Assembly (NCBI GenBank): GCA_018267955.1
Contig: JAFDXL010000002.1
Coordinates: 493,434-557,433 of the forward strand
Length of the DNA stretch: 64,000 nucleotides
Reading direction: 5' to 3'
Source: Bacteroidota bacterium
GTDB taxonomy: Bacteria; Bacteroidota; Bacteroidia; Chitinophagales; Chitinophagaceae
The notes under the pieces are model-generated. The model worked only from the letters and a program-made list of their open reading frames with translations, did not search any database and was not told the origin of the DNA. A program made the position numbers and the translations under genes. Of the stretch, positions 32,741-41,856 are shown one piece after another; the first letter of the stretch is position 1; every line of letters starts with the position of its first letter.

Positions 32741-33861
32741 ATATTACGATCATAGGTTCTGCGCATCCGCTAAGAGGCGGTGGCATTGCAACGTTCAACG
32801 AACGGATGGCAGAAGTATTGCAGCAACAGGGCCACCGCGTGATCATCTATTCATTTTCATTGCAATACCCTTCTTTTCTATTCCCCGGCAAATCGCAGTT
32901 TACCGAAGAACCGGCACCTAAAGGCCTGGATATTCGCAGTGCTATCAATTCCATCAACCCGTTTAACTGGATAAGCATTGGCAACCGGATAAAAAATGAG
33001 CGGCCCGATCTTGTGATCATTCGCTACTGGCTGCCGTTTATGGGTCCATGCTTTGGCACCATCCTGCGGCGGATAAAAAAGAACAAGCATACGAAGATCG
33101 TTGCCATTACAGATAATGTAATACCGCACGAAGCCCGCCCGGGAGATATGGCATTTACCAAATACTTCCTGAAGTCGCCCGACGGATTCCTGGCCATGAG
33201 CAGGGATGTGCTGAAAGACCTGAAAAACTTTACAGCCAAACCTTCCATATTCAGCCCCCACCCGGTGTATGATAATTACGGGGATGCTGTGAGTAAAGCA
33301 GCCGCACGCGAACGTCTTGGATTAAACCTTACTGATAAATATATCCTGTTCTTCGGTTTTATCAGGAAATACAAGGGATTGGATATACTGCTGGAAGCCA
33401 TGAAGGATACGCACATCAGGAATGCAGGCATCAAACTGATAGTGGCCGGGGAGTTCTATGATGACAGGGCTACGTACGATGAGCAAATAGCGGAATATAG
33501 TATTGCCGATAGCGTAAAACTTTTTACGGAATTCATACCTAATGAAGAGATAAAATATTACTTCTCTGCTACCGATCTTGTGGTGCAACCCTATCGTACT
33601 GCTACACAAAGCGGTATTACACAAGTAGCCTATCATTTTGAAAAACCTATGGTGGTAACCAATGTTGGCGGCCTTGCAGAGGTGGTACCGGACGGGCGCG
33701 TTGGTTTTGTTACGCAACCGGATCCTACAGAAATAGCAACTGCTGTTGTTCGTTTTTTTGAGGAGGGCATACCTCACCTGCAAGAGAATATACAGGCAGA
33801 AAAACAAAAATATAGCTGGGATACCTTCTTAAAAAACCTGTTGGGTGTAGCCGGCTTTTAG
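32737..33861 (+). CDS. GT4-family glycosyltransferase
   Basis: This 374-residue GT-B glycosyltransferase of the GT4 type has an N-terminal domain that begins ITIIGSAHPLRGGGIATFNERM. The C-terminal nucleotide-sugar domain has FGFIRKYKGLDILLEA and the acceptor-side VVQPYRTATQSGITQVAYHF...PMVVTNVGGLAEVVPDG. It overlaps hddC by four bases (ATGA) and therefore most likely uses the heptose nucleotide made by the two preceding enzymes, or another sugar for the same glycan. It converges with ruvB, 4 bp apart. Confidence 0.87.
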   Translation: MNITIIGSAHPLRGGGIATFNERMAEVLQQQGHRVIIYSFSLQYPSFLFPGKSQFTEEPAPKGLDIRSAINSINPFNWISIGNRIKNERPDLVIIRYWLPFMGPCFGTILRRIKKNKHTKIVAITDNVIPHEARPGDMAFTKYFLKSPDGFLAMSRDVLKDLKNFTAKPSIFSPHPVYDNYGDAVSKAAARERLGLNLTDKYILFFGFIRKYKGLDILLEAMKDTHIRNAGIKLIVAGEFYDDRATYDEQIAEYSIADSVKLFTEFIPNEEIKYYFSATDLVVQPYRTATQSGITQVAYHFEKPMVVTNVGGLAEVVPDGRVGFVTQPDPTEIATAVVRFFEEGIPHLQENIQAEKQKYSWDTFLKNLLGVAGF

Positions 33862-33865
33862 TTAC

Positions 33866-34888
33866 CTAAAACAACCTGCCTTCTTCTCCCGGCTTCTTTC
33901 GGCCAAGGTGCTTGTATGTTTTTTCAGTAGCTTCCCGCCCACGTGGTGTGCGTACTATATAACCTTCCTGTATCAGGAATGGCTCATATACTTCTTCGAT
34001 CGTACCCGATTCTTCACCCACTGCTGTAGCGATATTATTGATACCCACAGGCCCGCCCTTAAATTTCTCTACGAGGGTTAGCAATATCTTGTTATCCATA
34101 TCATCCAGACCGCTCTCATCCACATTCAATGCTTTGAGCCCATGCTCTACTATGGCAAGGTCTATCACACCATTGCCCAGCACCTGCGCAAAATCGCGCA
34201 TACGGCGCAGCAATCCATTGGCAATACGCGGTGTACCACGGCTGCGGCCTGCTATCTGCCCTGCAGCATCTGATGTGATGCGCACATTCAATAAACCTGC
34301 AGAACGGGTAACGATCCGCTGCAGTACATCAGAGGTATAATAGTTAAGCCTCGATTTGATACCGAAACGACTGAGCAATGGTGCTGTCAGCAGGCCCGAT
34401 CTTGTTGTGGCACCCACCAGTGTAAAGGGGTTTAGATTGATCTGTATGCTACGGGCAGCCGGCCCCGTATCTATCATAATGTCTATCTTAAAATCTTCCA
34501 TCGCGGCATAGAGGTATTCCTCTACTACAGTGCTTAGCCTGTGTATCTCATCTATAAACAATACATCTCTCGGCTCCAGGCTGGTAAGCAGTCCGGCAAG
34601 GTCGGCAGGTTTCTCAATAACCGGGCCGCTGGTTTCTTTTATGTTTACGCCCAGCTCGTTCGCTACTATGCGCGATAGCGTTGTTTTACCCAAACCAGGA
34701 GGGCCGTGAAACAGCACATGGTCCAGCGACTCACCACGAAGATTTGCCGCTTTGATAAATATGCGAAGGTTTTCTACCAGCTGAGGCTGGCCCGAAAAAT
34801 CTTCAATTGATTGTGGCCTTATGCTATTCTCGTACTCACGCTCCTGAGAGCTCAGATCGTCAGACGGGCGCACATGTGAATTTTGCAT
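33866..34888 (-). CDS. ruvB: Holliday junction branch-migration ATPase
   Basis: This 340-residue AAA+ motor forms hexameric rings with RuvA on Holliday junctions. The P-loop is [13 protein letters not shown], Walker B is [10 protein letters not shown], sensor 1 and arginine finger are in [18 protein letters not shown], and the C-terminal winged helix has [12 protein letters not shown]. Length is normal. It lies 17 bp downstream of a membrane glycosyltransferase gene, perhaps co-transcribed. ruvA and ruvC are not nearby. Confidence 0.96.
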   Translation of the reverse strand: MQNSHVRPSDDLSSQEREYENSIRPQSIEDFSGQPQLVENLRIFIKAANLRGESLDHVLFHGPPGLGKTTLSRIVANELGVNIKETSGPVIEKPADLAGLLTSLEPRDVLFIDEIHRLSTVVEEYLYAAMEDFKIDIMIDTGPAARSIQINLNPFTLVGATTRSGLLTAPLLSRFGIKSRLNYYTSDVLQRIVTRSAGLLNVRITSDAAGQIAGRSRGTPRIANGLLRRMRDFAQVLGNGVIDLAIVEHGLKALNVDESGLDDMDNKILLTLVEKFKGGPVGINNIATAVGEESGTIEEVYEPFLIQEGYIVRTPRGREATEKTYKHLGRKKPGEEGRLF

Positions 34889-34905
34889 GGCTTAAAATTA
34901 CATAA

Positions 34906-36459
34906 TTACCGACTGATACTACGTTTTGGTGAAGGTATAAATTGAAGCGAATCTATAGGCTTCAGTTCTGCAACGCCATAAGTACCATATTCCATTGCAC
35001 GGATTACCATATGATGTTTCTTCAGCGATTTTAGCACCCGCGCGTAGCCATCCGCATAGCCATCGTCCGAATATAGCAGCAGGTAATTTGTATGCTGGTC
35101 TTTTACACTTATGTAATATTCCTGCGGGCTTAAGTTCCACTCCAACGCACTATAATTCGTGTCCTTTACATAGCCCGTTTTATTATAATACTCATATAAA
35201 GTGGCGGGCGTTGTAATGAATATTTTAGTACTGTCGGGGTATTTATTGATGAAGTCGAGCACGGGCTTTACGTTCCGCTCCGTTATGGGGTATTGTTGCA
35301 TGGATGGCTGGATACAGCAATATAAAATGTATAATACCGGCACTACCGCAACAGACCAGTGCAGCTTGCTGATCCACCGCGCGATAGCCGCCGCGCCAAT
35401 TGCGATCCATAATATAATTGCGGGAAACAAATACAATACAAACCGGAAGAATAACGGGTACAATTGCATCCACGAAAGCCCAAGATGCAGCAATACCGGC
35501 AATACCGTAAAAAACAATAGTTCCCACCGTTTCGACCTGATCACATAAACAATGCCTGAGAACATAATTGTAAGCAATGCATAAGGGAAATACCATCCAT
35601 CCTTAAACAGCAGCATCGAGCTAAAGAATATCTCATGGATCCTGCCGCTCATAAAATCTACGAAACGGGTACTGAAGATATTGAACGGGATATAGGCAAA
35701 TTCCCATAGCTCGCGGAGGTTATCGGCATACGGGTTGATGATGATATTAAGGATAATATCCGCAGCAAAACTAATCCCCCATACTGTAAACAGTTTTTTA
35801 TTCAGTTTTCTTTGTGCTGCGTAAGCCTCAGGATGGGCCTTTTTCCCGATGATCAGCAGAGTATATATCCTGTAGGCTACTACACTGCTGAGCATTACCA
35901 GCGAGGTATTTGCCAGGAACATAAAAATACTGCCCCATACCTTCAGCAACTTCTCGCGCCGGGTGGCGATATAGGGATGAGCAGAGAAAAGCAGGAAACC
36001 CAGGAAAATGAATACGGATAGCTCAACAGTATAAGGCTTGGTTTCAGAAGAATAATGGATGGCGTAAGCGCTAAAGGTGAGCAGGGCAAAAGCGATGATA
36101 GCCGTAAGCCTGCTTTTGGTAAGGTCGCGTACAAAATAATAGTAGAGCGGGTATGCCAGCAGCGAAACCAGAAACGGAAAAGTTCTCAAGGCCGTTTCAC
36201 TAAATCCGAATATGGTAGTGAATATCTCTTCTGAAAGCAAAAACAGTATCGGTGCCGACTGAAAATGTTTCAGCGGGATGAACATATCTATAATGTTACC
36301 ATCAATGAAGTTAAGGGAGAGATGTGCCTCGTCCTCCCAAAGTGCCCTGCCCAGGAAAAAATGCTGGTAAATCCGTAATGCTATACCCGTGCAAACCAGC
36401 AAAACAAATAAGAGGGTATAAAGTTTCCGATAGTCTTTCTTTACAACAGTTTCATTCAT
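34906..36459 (-). CDS. GT39/ArnT-like membrane glycosyltransferase
   Basis: Starting at the ATG at 36459 (517 aa; a GTG at 36471 is the alternative). About eleven membrane helices are predicted, with the catalytic-type acidic motif EDEAHLS in the first periplasmic loop and HYSSETKPYTVELS, a pattern typical of GT39/PMT-like and ArnT-like enzymes that use polyprenyl-phosphate sugars. The C-terminal periplasmic domain is small (residues ~420-517). The sugar acceptor is unknown. Its gene precedes ruvB by 17 bp and is divergent from the trans-sulfuration gene. Confidence 0.82.
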   Translation of the reverse strand: MNETVVKKDYRKLYTLLFVLLVCTGIALRIYQHFFLGRALWEDEAHLSLNFIDGNIIDMFIPLKHFQSAPILFLLSEEIFTTIFGFSETALRTFPFLVSLLAYPLYYYFVRDLTKSRLTAIIAFALLTFSAYAIHYSSETKPYTVELSVFIFLGFLLFSAHPYIATRREKLLKVWGSIFMFLANTSLVMLSSVVAYRIYTLLIIGKKAHPEAYAAQRKLNKKLFTVWGISFAADIILNIIINPYADNLRELWEFAYIPFNIFSTRFVDFMSGRIHEIFFSSMLLFKDGWYFPYALLTIMFSGIVYVIRSKRWELLFFTVLPVLLHLGLSWMQLYPLFFRFVLYLFPAIILWIAIGAAAIARWISKLHWSVAVVPVLYILYCCIQPSMQQYPITERNVKPVLDFINKYPDSTKIFITTPATLYEYYNKTGYVKDTNYSALEWNLSPQEYYISVKDQHTNYLLLYSDDGYADGYARVLKSLKKHHMVIRAMEYGTYGVAELKPIDSLQFIPSPKRSISR

Positions 36460-36505
36460 ATAAGTGCCCACAAAATAAGTATAAAGTGCAGGTATCAGAA
36501 ATAAT

Positions 36506-36513
36506 TACCTTTG
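36506..36513 (+). promoter_or_regulatory. Bacteroidota -7 box of the trans-sulfuration gene
   Basis: TACCTTTG fits TAnnTTTG and lies 25 bp before the ATG at 36539. No clear -33 element. Confidence 0.5.
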
Positions 36514-36538
36514 TCATCATTTTTTTAACTTAATACAC

Positions 36539-37693
36539 ATGAACAATAAGCAACATAAACTGGCTACTAAGCTGATACATGCGGGCGTAGCGCCTGATCC
36601 TACAACGGGTGCCATCATGACACCTATTTACCAGACATCCACTTATGTACAGGATGCCCCCGGTGATCACAAAGGCTATGAATATGCGCGTACACAAAAC
36701 CCTACGCGCACCGTGTTGCAAAATGCATTGGCAGCCATTGAGAATGGTCAATACGGACTCTGCTTTGGTAGCGGTATGGCTGCTACAGATGCAGTAGCCA
36801 AACTACTGATGCCTGGTGATGAGGTGATCGTATCGAACGATCTGTACGGAGGCACCTATCGCATCTTCACAAAAGTATTTGCCAACTACGGCATCAAATT
36901 CCATTTCATTGATATGAGCAATGCAGAAAATATTCGCGGCTATATCAATGGTAATACCAAAATGATATGGACAGAAACACCTACCAACCCGCTACTGAAT
37001 ATTGTAGATATTGCAGCTTGTGCCGCTGTTGCCAAAGAGCACAAGCTACTGTTGGTAGTAGATAATACATTTGCTTCACCATACCTGCAAAATCCGCTGG
37101 ATGACGGCGCGGATATAGTATTGCACTCTGCTACCAAATACCTTGGTGGCCATAGCGATGTGGTGCATGGTGCGCTCATCATGAACGATGCAGCTTTGGA
37201 AGAAAAATTACGCTTTATACAAAACAGTTGCGGTGCGGTTCCCGGCCCGCACGATTGCTGGCTGGTACTTAGGGGTATCAAAACCCTGCATGTGCGTATG
37301 CAGCGCCATTGCGAAAACGGTGAAGCTATCGCCAACTACCTGCGCAATCATCCTAAAGTAGGTAAGGTATATTGGTGTGGTTTTGAAGATCATCCCAACC
37401 ACGAGGTTGCCAAAAGGCAAATGCGTGGCTTTGGCGGTATGATGTCCTTTACATTGAAGAACGATAGCATGGATGCCGCTATGGATGTGTTGAAGAAAAC
37501 ACAACTCTTCTCCCTTGCAGAGTCGCTGGGCGGAGTAGAATCACTAATAGGGCATCCGGCATCTATGACGCATGGCTCTATACCACGCGAAGAGCGTATC
37601 AAGAACGGGCTTGTAGATTCGCTGATACGGCTGAGCGTAGGCATAGAAGATGTAAACGACCTGATAGATGATCTTGCACAGGCAATAGGATAA
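36539..37693 (+). CDS. Cystathionine gamma-synthase/lyase-family PLP enzyme
   Basis: This 384-residue Cys/Met metabolism PLP enzyme carries PLP-lysine in LHSATKYLGGHSD (about Lys199). FGSGMAATDAV, NDLYGGTYRIF, TETPTNPLLNIVD and the C-terminal SLGGVESLIGHPASMTH are standard. The family contains cystathionine gamma-synthases, gamma-lyases and related enzymes, and the sequence alone does not settle which. It is monocistronic, with its own promoter box and a strong terminator. Confidence 0.9.
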   Translation: MNNKQHKLATKLIHAGVAPDPTTGAIMTPIYQTSTYVQDAPGDHKGYEYARTQNPTRTVLQNALAAIENGQYGLCFGSGMAATDAVAKLLMPGDEVIVSNDLYGGTYRIFTKVFANYGIKFHFIDMSNAENIRGYINGNTKMIWTETPTNPLLNIVDIAACAAVAKEHKLLLVVDNTFASPYLQNPLDDGADIVLHSATKYLGGHSDVVHGALIMNDAALEEKLRFIQNSCGAVPGPHDCWLVLRGIKTLHVRMQRHCENGEAIANYLRNHPKVGKVYWCGFEDHPNHEVAKRQMRGFGGMMSFTLKNDSMDAAMDVLKKTQLFSLAESLGGVESLIGHPASMTHGSIPREERIKNGLVDSLIRLSVGIEDVNDLIDDLAQAIG

Positions 37694-37700
37694 AGAAACA

Positions 37701-37733
37701 AAAAAGCGATAGTAACACACTATCGCTTTTTTA
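37701..37733 (+). terminator. Terminator of the trans-sulfuration gene
   Basis: The 13-bp stem AAAAAGCGATAGT / ACTATCGCTTTTT (loop AACAC) is followed by T residues. Confidence 0.93.
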
Positions 37734-37746
37734 TTAAATTGTAGGT

Positions 37747-38574
37747 ATGAAAAACCTACTTATTACTATACTTTTCTTTACCTGCATTAGCGGCTATACT
37801 CAGCCCAATACCTTTCTTCTTACCCAAACCCATATTTATTTCGACTTAGGATCTTATAAACTCACGGCGAAAGCCAAACACACGATCGACTCTCTTATAT
37901 ATGCAGATGGCATACAGCCCGATCAGTTAATTCGTATAGTGGGATATACAGATAATATTGGCGACTCCGTATCTAACCTCGCGCTATCACAAAAACGATC
38001 TCACGAAGTGGCTAAATACCTGTTTGCTTTGGGGATAGACAGCAGCCAGATAGAAGAGATAACTGGCAAAGGTGAAGTTAAACGACCGGGCAATGCAACA
38101 GGATATCCGCGCGACCGTATGGTAGGTATCATCACCGACGGCGCGCTTCGAAAAAATCAATTAGTACATGGTGAAGGCGGGCAATTGATAGCGACGATAC
38201 ATTTCAAATACACCACATCCATATTCGCACCCAGTACACTTAAACTGCTGGATACGGTGGTAACTGTTCTCAAACAAAATCCAAAACAACTCGTCAATAT
38301 AGATGGGTTTGTATGCTGCTTCAACTACGATGATCTTTCACCGGCCGATTACAATGCGAAACAATCATCCCGTTTTACAGATACGTCGCGGCTCAATGGC
38401 GCTTCCAGGCTATCTATAAAACGGGCAAAGATAATCTACGCTTACCTTAAAGGACATGGCATAGATTCCGCAAGGGTACAATGCCATGCCTACGGTTACC
38501 TGAAAAATAAAGTCTTACCTAATGGGGAATATGAACATGGCAAGGACAGGGTGGAAGTAAGGGTTTTGAAATAG
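37747..38574 (+). CDS. Protein with two tandem OmpA-like domains
   Basis: This 275-residue exported protein (signal 1-18, CISGYTQ) has no transmembrane barrel. Domain 1 (about 28-130) is OmpA-like: IYFDLGSYKLTAKAKHTID, VGYTDNIGDSVSNLALSQKRSHEV. Domain 2 (about 145-275) repeats the pattern in diverged form: IHFKYTTSIFAPSTLKLLD, IDGFVCCFN, RLSIKRAKIIYAYLKGHGI, VEVRVL. The second copy contains two adjacent cysteines and a 20-residue insertion. OmpA domains usually bind peptidoglycan. It converges with an unrelated gene. Confidence 0.78.
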   Translation: MKNLLITILFFTCISGYTQPNTFLLTQTHIYFDLGSYKLTAKAKHTIDSLIYADGIQPDQLIRIVGYTDNIGDSVSNLALSQKRSHEVAKYLFALGIDSSQIEEITGKGEVKRPGNATGYPRDRMVGIITDGALRKNQLVHGEGGQLIATIHFKYTTSIFAPSTLKLLDTVVTVLKQNPKQLVNIDGFVCCFNYDDLSPADYNAKQSSRFTDTSRLNGASRLSIKRAKIIYAYLKGHGIDSARVQCHAYGYLKNKVLPNGEYEHGKDRVEVRVLK

Positions 38575-38578
38575 CAAT

Positions 38579-39976
38579 TCATTTCATCGGAATGGTTGTT
38601 ATACGCAGGCAATCTTCATTACTATTAGGCTTACACAGCAAGGTATTGCCATTCATATAAAACTTGATTTTGGTAGTTTGAATATTAGAAGTGCTTCCAA
38701 TGATAATATCTTGTTTCGTCTTTCCGTCTTTTGAAAAACGAAGCGCATGGTGATTTCCATCGTGGATGTATAGCACATGGTAATATAGATCATCTTCCTG
38801 CAAATCCCTTATCTCGTAAGCGTTCCAGGCATCGCTACCCTTTTGGCCAAACGGTATTTTCACCTGGTTCTCATTATCTAACCTGGTAATTTTATCGTCA
38901 TATATAAACGCTAACAAATTCCCATTTACACAAGTATTGTATTCCTCCAGGGGCGATACTCCTCGCTTCTTATAGTCAGATGGTTGTCCTATTGGCAATT
39001 TCTTGTTTAAAGAAAATGTTTTGCTATCATCATTGCAGGTTAGCTCATATATTCCATAACGATCATCATTGTACACGCCCTGAACATAAAATCTACCGCT
39101 TTCTTTATATACATCCCATATATTGAAATCGGCAGGCAAGCTTTTATCCACGTTATAAATAGTCCATACTCCGGATGACGGATAAAAACGTGTAATGACG
39201 GGAATAGAAAAGATTTCCATAGAATCGGTATCACCACTGCCATGCTTGCTACGAAAATCTTTTACAGAGCACAATACGAAAATGGAATTATCATCCCATT
39301 TTCCTTGTCCGCTAACCTGTGGCTTATACACTGGTGTCCCTTCGATCATGCTTTTTACAAAAGGATATTTTTTATCGAATTGTTGTTTATAGAGGTTCTT
39401 ATATAACGTTATTGATAAGGTATCAGTAATCTTTACCGGTAGCTCAGTTTGCTGGCTAATATTTACAGCACTGCGGGAATGCATTCCCAATGAGAAGACA
39501 TAGGGATAGGCAACATTAAAACCTAGCATCTTCCTGCCAAAAGAGCTATAACACAATACTGTATCCCCCGCTACTTTTTGCCCGGCACAAACAGTCCTGA
39601 TTTTTTGCATATTCAATCGACGGAGATCAGAACGATAGATCTCTTTATTACCGTCATCTGCTATTACCAAATCTATTGCATTATCAGTATGTGACCAGGT
39701 CCGGTACAGGCTGTCTGAATAAACAAGTTTGATTTTCGGGAACTTATTAAATTCATAAGTTTCATTTAAATCCTGTTCGTCTGCGCGATATTCTTCTTTT
39801 AATATTAATGTCAATTGTTGCACAGACGGCTCCCTGCAAAGGCTGTACAGCCCTGCTGAACAATTAATGCAATTCTTCGGGTCAAAAGGAATGTAAATAT
39901 TTATCGCAGCGCTACAATGATAGCGCAGCGCAAATATCATTAATAGCAATATTATCCTGAGAGAGATAGGACGCAT
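38579..39976 (-). CDS. Exported thioredoxin-like/propeller-like fusion
   Basis: Starting at 39976 gives 465 residues (39985 is possible). Signal peptide 1-23. The first ~130 residues start AINIYIPFDPKNCINCSAGL, where the C-x-x-C within NIYIPFDPKNCINC suggests a thioredoxin/redoxin-like fold. The rest alternates short strands with Asp/Tyr turns (FYVQGVYNDDRYGIYELTC, LLAFIYDDKITRLDNENQ, YYHVLYIHDGNHHALRFS) as in 6-bladed beta-propellers. The same two modules are separate genes immediately upstream. Function is unknown; the pairing suggests cell-surface sensing or redox maturation, which is inference only. Confidence 0.55.
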   Translation of the reverse strand: MRPISLRIILLLMIFALRYHCSAAINIYIPFDPKNCINCSAGLYSLCREPSVQQLTLILKEEYRADEQDLNETYEFNKFPKIKLVYSDSLYRTWSHTDNAIDLVIADDGNKEIYRSDLRRLNMQKIRTVCAGQKVAGDTVLCYSSFGRKMLGFNVAYPYVFSLGMHSRSAVNISQQTELPVKITDTLSITLYKNLYKQQFDKKYPFVKSMIEGTPVYKPQVSGQGKWDDNSIFVLCSVKDFRSKHGSGDTDSMEIFSIPVITRFYPSSGVWTIYNVDKSLPADFNIWDVYKESGRFYVQGVYNDDRYGIYELTCNDDSKTFSLNKKLPIGQPSDYKKRGVSPLEEYNTCVNGNLLAFIYDDKITRLDNENQVKIPFGQKGSDAWNAYEIRDLQEDDLYYHVLYIHDGNHHALRFSKDGKTKQDIIIGSTSNIQTTKIKFYMNGNTLLCKPNSNEDCLRITTIPMK

Positions 39977-40047
39977 AGTGTACATGAGGTTTGAGGATTA
40001 TCTAATCTACAAAAAAATTAAAAACGCTGCATTTGGAAGAGCATCTT

Positions 40048-40587
40048 TCACTTAAATATTCTTTTCAGTTCTTTTTTAAACGTTTTGGAAATTTGGTCTG
40101 ATTTGTTGAATAAATCACCATAAGAAAAGCAGATAAATGATTGTCCGTCACATAACATCACGATTGGCGAAATGTCAAAGTTGCTAATTGGAAGGGATGG
40201 TACAAGATGCACGGTATCCTGCTCACCTCGATAGTGCATAAAGTAATGTAAAGAAGAATATTTTATTAAATGCTTGTTCTCGTTTAAGTACCATACAGGA
40301 TCTGACCGCTTAGAAACAAGGGTTAATATCATATAGTGTTTCAGGTATTGCTTTGATATATAAGCTGCAATAAAATCATCAAGTTGTGTAAAGCAGCTTG
40401 CACAATTCTTATAAGTCTTTACAAGAATGATATCGCCTTTTTCTGCCGCGAAAGTTACAGGCTGATCATGTTCATTAACAAATTGATAGTGCACATTACC
40501 TGAAACAGGTATTATTTTCTGCGCATAACTTCCACAAAATGTTAACGATAGTATGATAAATACAATAATCCTTTGCATCATTTCCAC
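40048..40587 (-). CDS. Exported thioredoxin-like protein (stand-alone)
   Basis: This 179-residue protein has a signal peptide (1-22, CGSYAQ). The mature sequence contains GDIILVKTYKNCASCFTQLDDFI, a CxxC set after a beta strand as in thioredoxin-fold proteins, and later HLVPSLPISNFDISPIVMLCDG, which could be the cis-proline region. It overlaps the preceding propeller-like gene by 10 bp and matches in layout the N-terminal part of the fusion at 38579-39976. The family is not recognised. Confidence 0.55.
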   Translation of the reverse strand: MEMMQRIIVFIILSLTFCGSYAQKIIPVSGNVHYQFVNEHDQPVTFAAEKGDIILVKTYKNCASCFTQLDDFIAAYISKQYLKHYMILTLVSKRSDPVWYLNENKHLIKYSSLHYFMHYRGEQDTVHLVPSLPISNFDISPIVMLCDGQSFICFSYGDLFNKSDQISKTFKKELKRIFK

Positions 40588-41759
40588 CTGAATTTTACTA
40601 ATCCTATCGTCTTATTTTCGTTAGCCCTGTTTTCGGCGACATTTCGATAGTAATCACCGATATTTTCATCGGCATTTATCTTTAAGTAATTTGTATTTCT
40701 TAACGCAAACTCAGTATCTGAAAGCGGAATAATTTCCGCATGGCTATCTTTGACCGGGTTCAGCAGAAAATTCGTTTCGGATATTAGTTCACTATCATCG
40801 TATTCTTTCCTCATTAGGTTCTTCTCACTGATGACTGTATATCCCTTTTCATTCAATGCTATGATATCGAAATAGCAGTCTTTGTAAACACCTTTCAATT
40901 TATAAAGAACAAGTAGATGGTCTTTATTTATAAAGAAGACGCTCAATACCCTGCTTATATTTACATCACTCTTTTGGGCACGGTCTAATGCGTCTTTACC
41001 ACTTATCTGCATAATATAATCAAGTGTATCATTAGAGATGGTTTTCCAATCATCTATTTTAGGTTCTATACTTATTTCCTCATTCAGCTTACTATCTAGT
41101 ATTTGTATCTTATATTTCATAGGATCATCTACCAGTGCAATCCGGTTATCATTAGCCGCCACCCATGTGGGCGAAAAAAAAGAATATGCTATACCATTAA
41201 TCGTAGGAAAAATCGTCTTTTCATAATCAAGGGTACGCATGTTAACAGTAGAAAGCACACATTTTTCCTTTTGCGATTTTGGGTGAAAAATATAAGTGAC
41301 GCTAAATAGTAATGTGCTGTCGTTTAAGATATTTATCCTGTCAAACTTGTACTTGTTGTCTAACTTCTTAAACAAAACAAACTTGCCTTGTTGCTTTGTG
41401 TAGATATAAACGTCTTTGAAGGTTAAAATAATCAGTTTCTCATGTAGTACACAAACAGCGCTGAGCGACTGTCCTTTAGACGATTCCGGAAATTGAAAAT
41501 GATATGAAACATTCGCTCTGCCACGATTACTAATGGCATAAACAGTCTGCGGGCTGCTTATCATATCTTTTTCTACTAATCTTGACGGGCTGCCATACAG
41601 ATAAATACTATCATCGTTATATGATGTAAAGATTCGGGAATTACCAATGTTATTATACAATTCGCCCGAAGGGATACCGGTATTAATTGTTTCAATGAAT
41701 TTTACCTGGGCCTCGGCATTGAAGCCTAAAAGTAAGAGTACAGTAATAATTGTTCGCAT
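40578..41759 (-). CDS. Exported propeller-like protein (stand-alone)
   Basis: This 393-residue protein has a signal peptide (1-17, FNAEAQ) and repeated strand-turn units such as SRIFTSYNDDSIYLYG, VCVLHEKLIILTFKDVYIYTKQQG, DNRIALVDDPMKYKIQIL and DHLLVLYKLKGVYKDCYFDII. These suggest a 6-bladed beta-propeller, without catalytic residues. It overlaps the downstream thioredoxin-like gene by 10 bp, so the two are translationally coupled. The region is AT-rich against the surrounding genes. The family is not recognised. Confidence 0.55.
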   Translation of the reverse strand: MRTIITVLLLLGFNAEAQVKFIETINTGIPSGELYNNIGNSRIFTSYNDDSIYLYGSPSRLVEKDMISSPQTVYAISNRGRANVSYHFQFPESSKGQSLSAVCVLHEKLIILTFKDVYIYTKQQGKFVLFKKLDNKYKFDRINILNDSTLLFSVTYIFHPKSQKEKCVLSTVNMRTLDYEKTIFPTINGIAYSFFSPTWVAANDNRIALVDDPMKYKIQILDSKLNEEISIEPKIDDWKTISNDTLDYIMQISGKDALDRAQKSDVNISRVLSVFFINKDHLLVLYKLKGVYKDCYFDIIALNEKGYTVISEKNLMRKEYDDSELISETNFLLNPVKDSHAEIIPLSDTEFALRNTNYLKINADENIGDYYRNVAENRANENKTIGLVKFRWK

Positions 41760-41800
41760 GGCATCGCAATATAATAAGTACTGGTTTTATGTGGAAACAA

Positions 41801-41830
41801 TTAAGACCTTTGATAAATCAAAGGTCTTAA
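41801..41830 (-). terminator. Terminator of the GLPGLI/receptor pair
   Basis: A perfect 14-bp inverted repeat (TTAAGACCTTTGAT with ATCAAAGGTCTTAA) lies between the GLPGLI gene and the propeller gene. The minus-strand tail is only moderately T-rich. Confidence 0.65.
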
Positions 41831-41856
41831 AATAAGATTGATGAAGTTCTATATCA

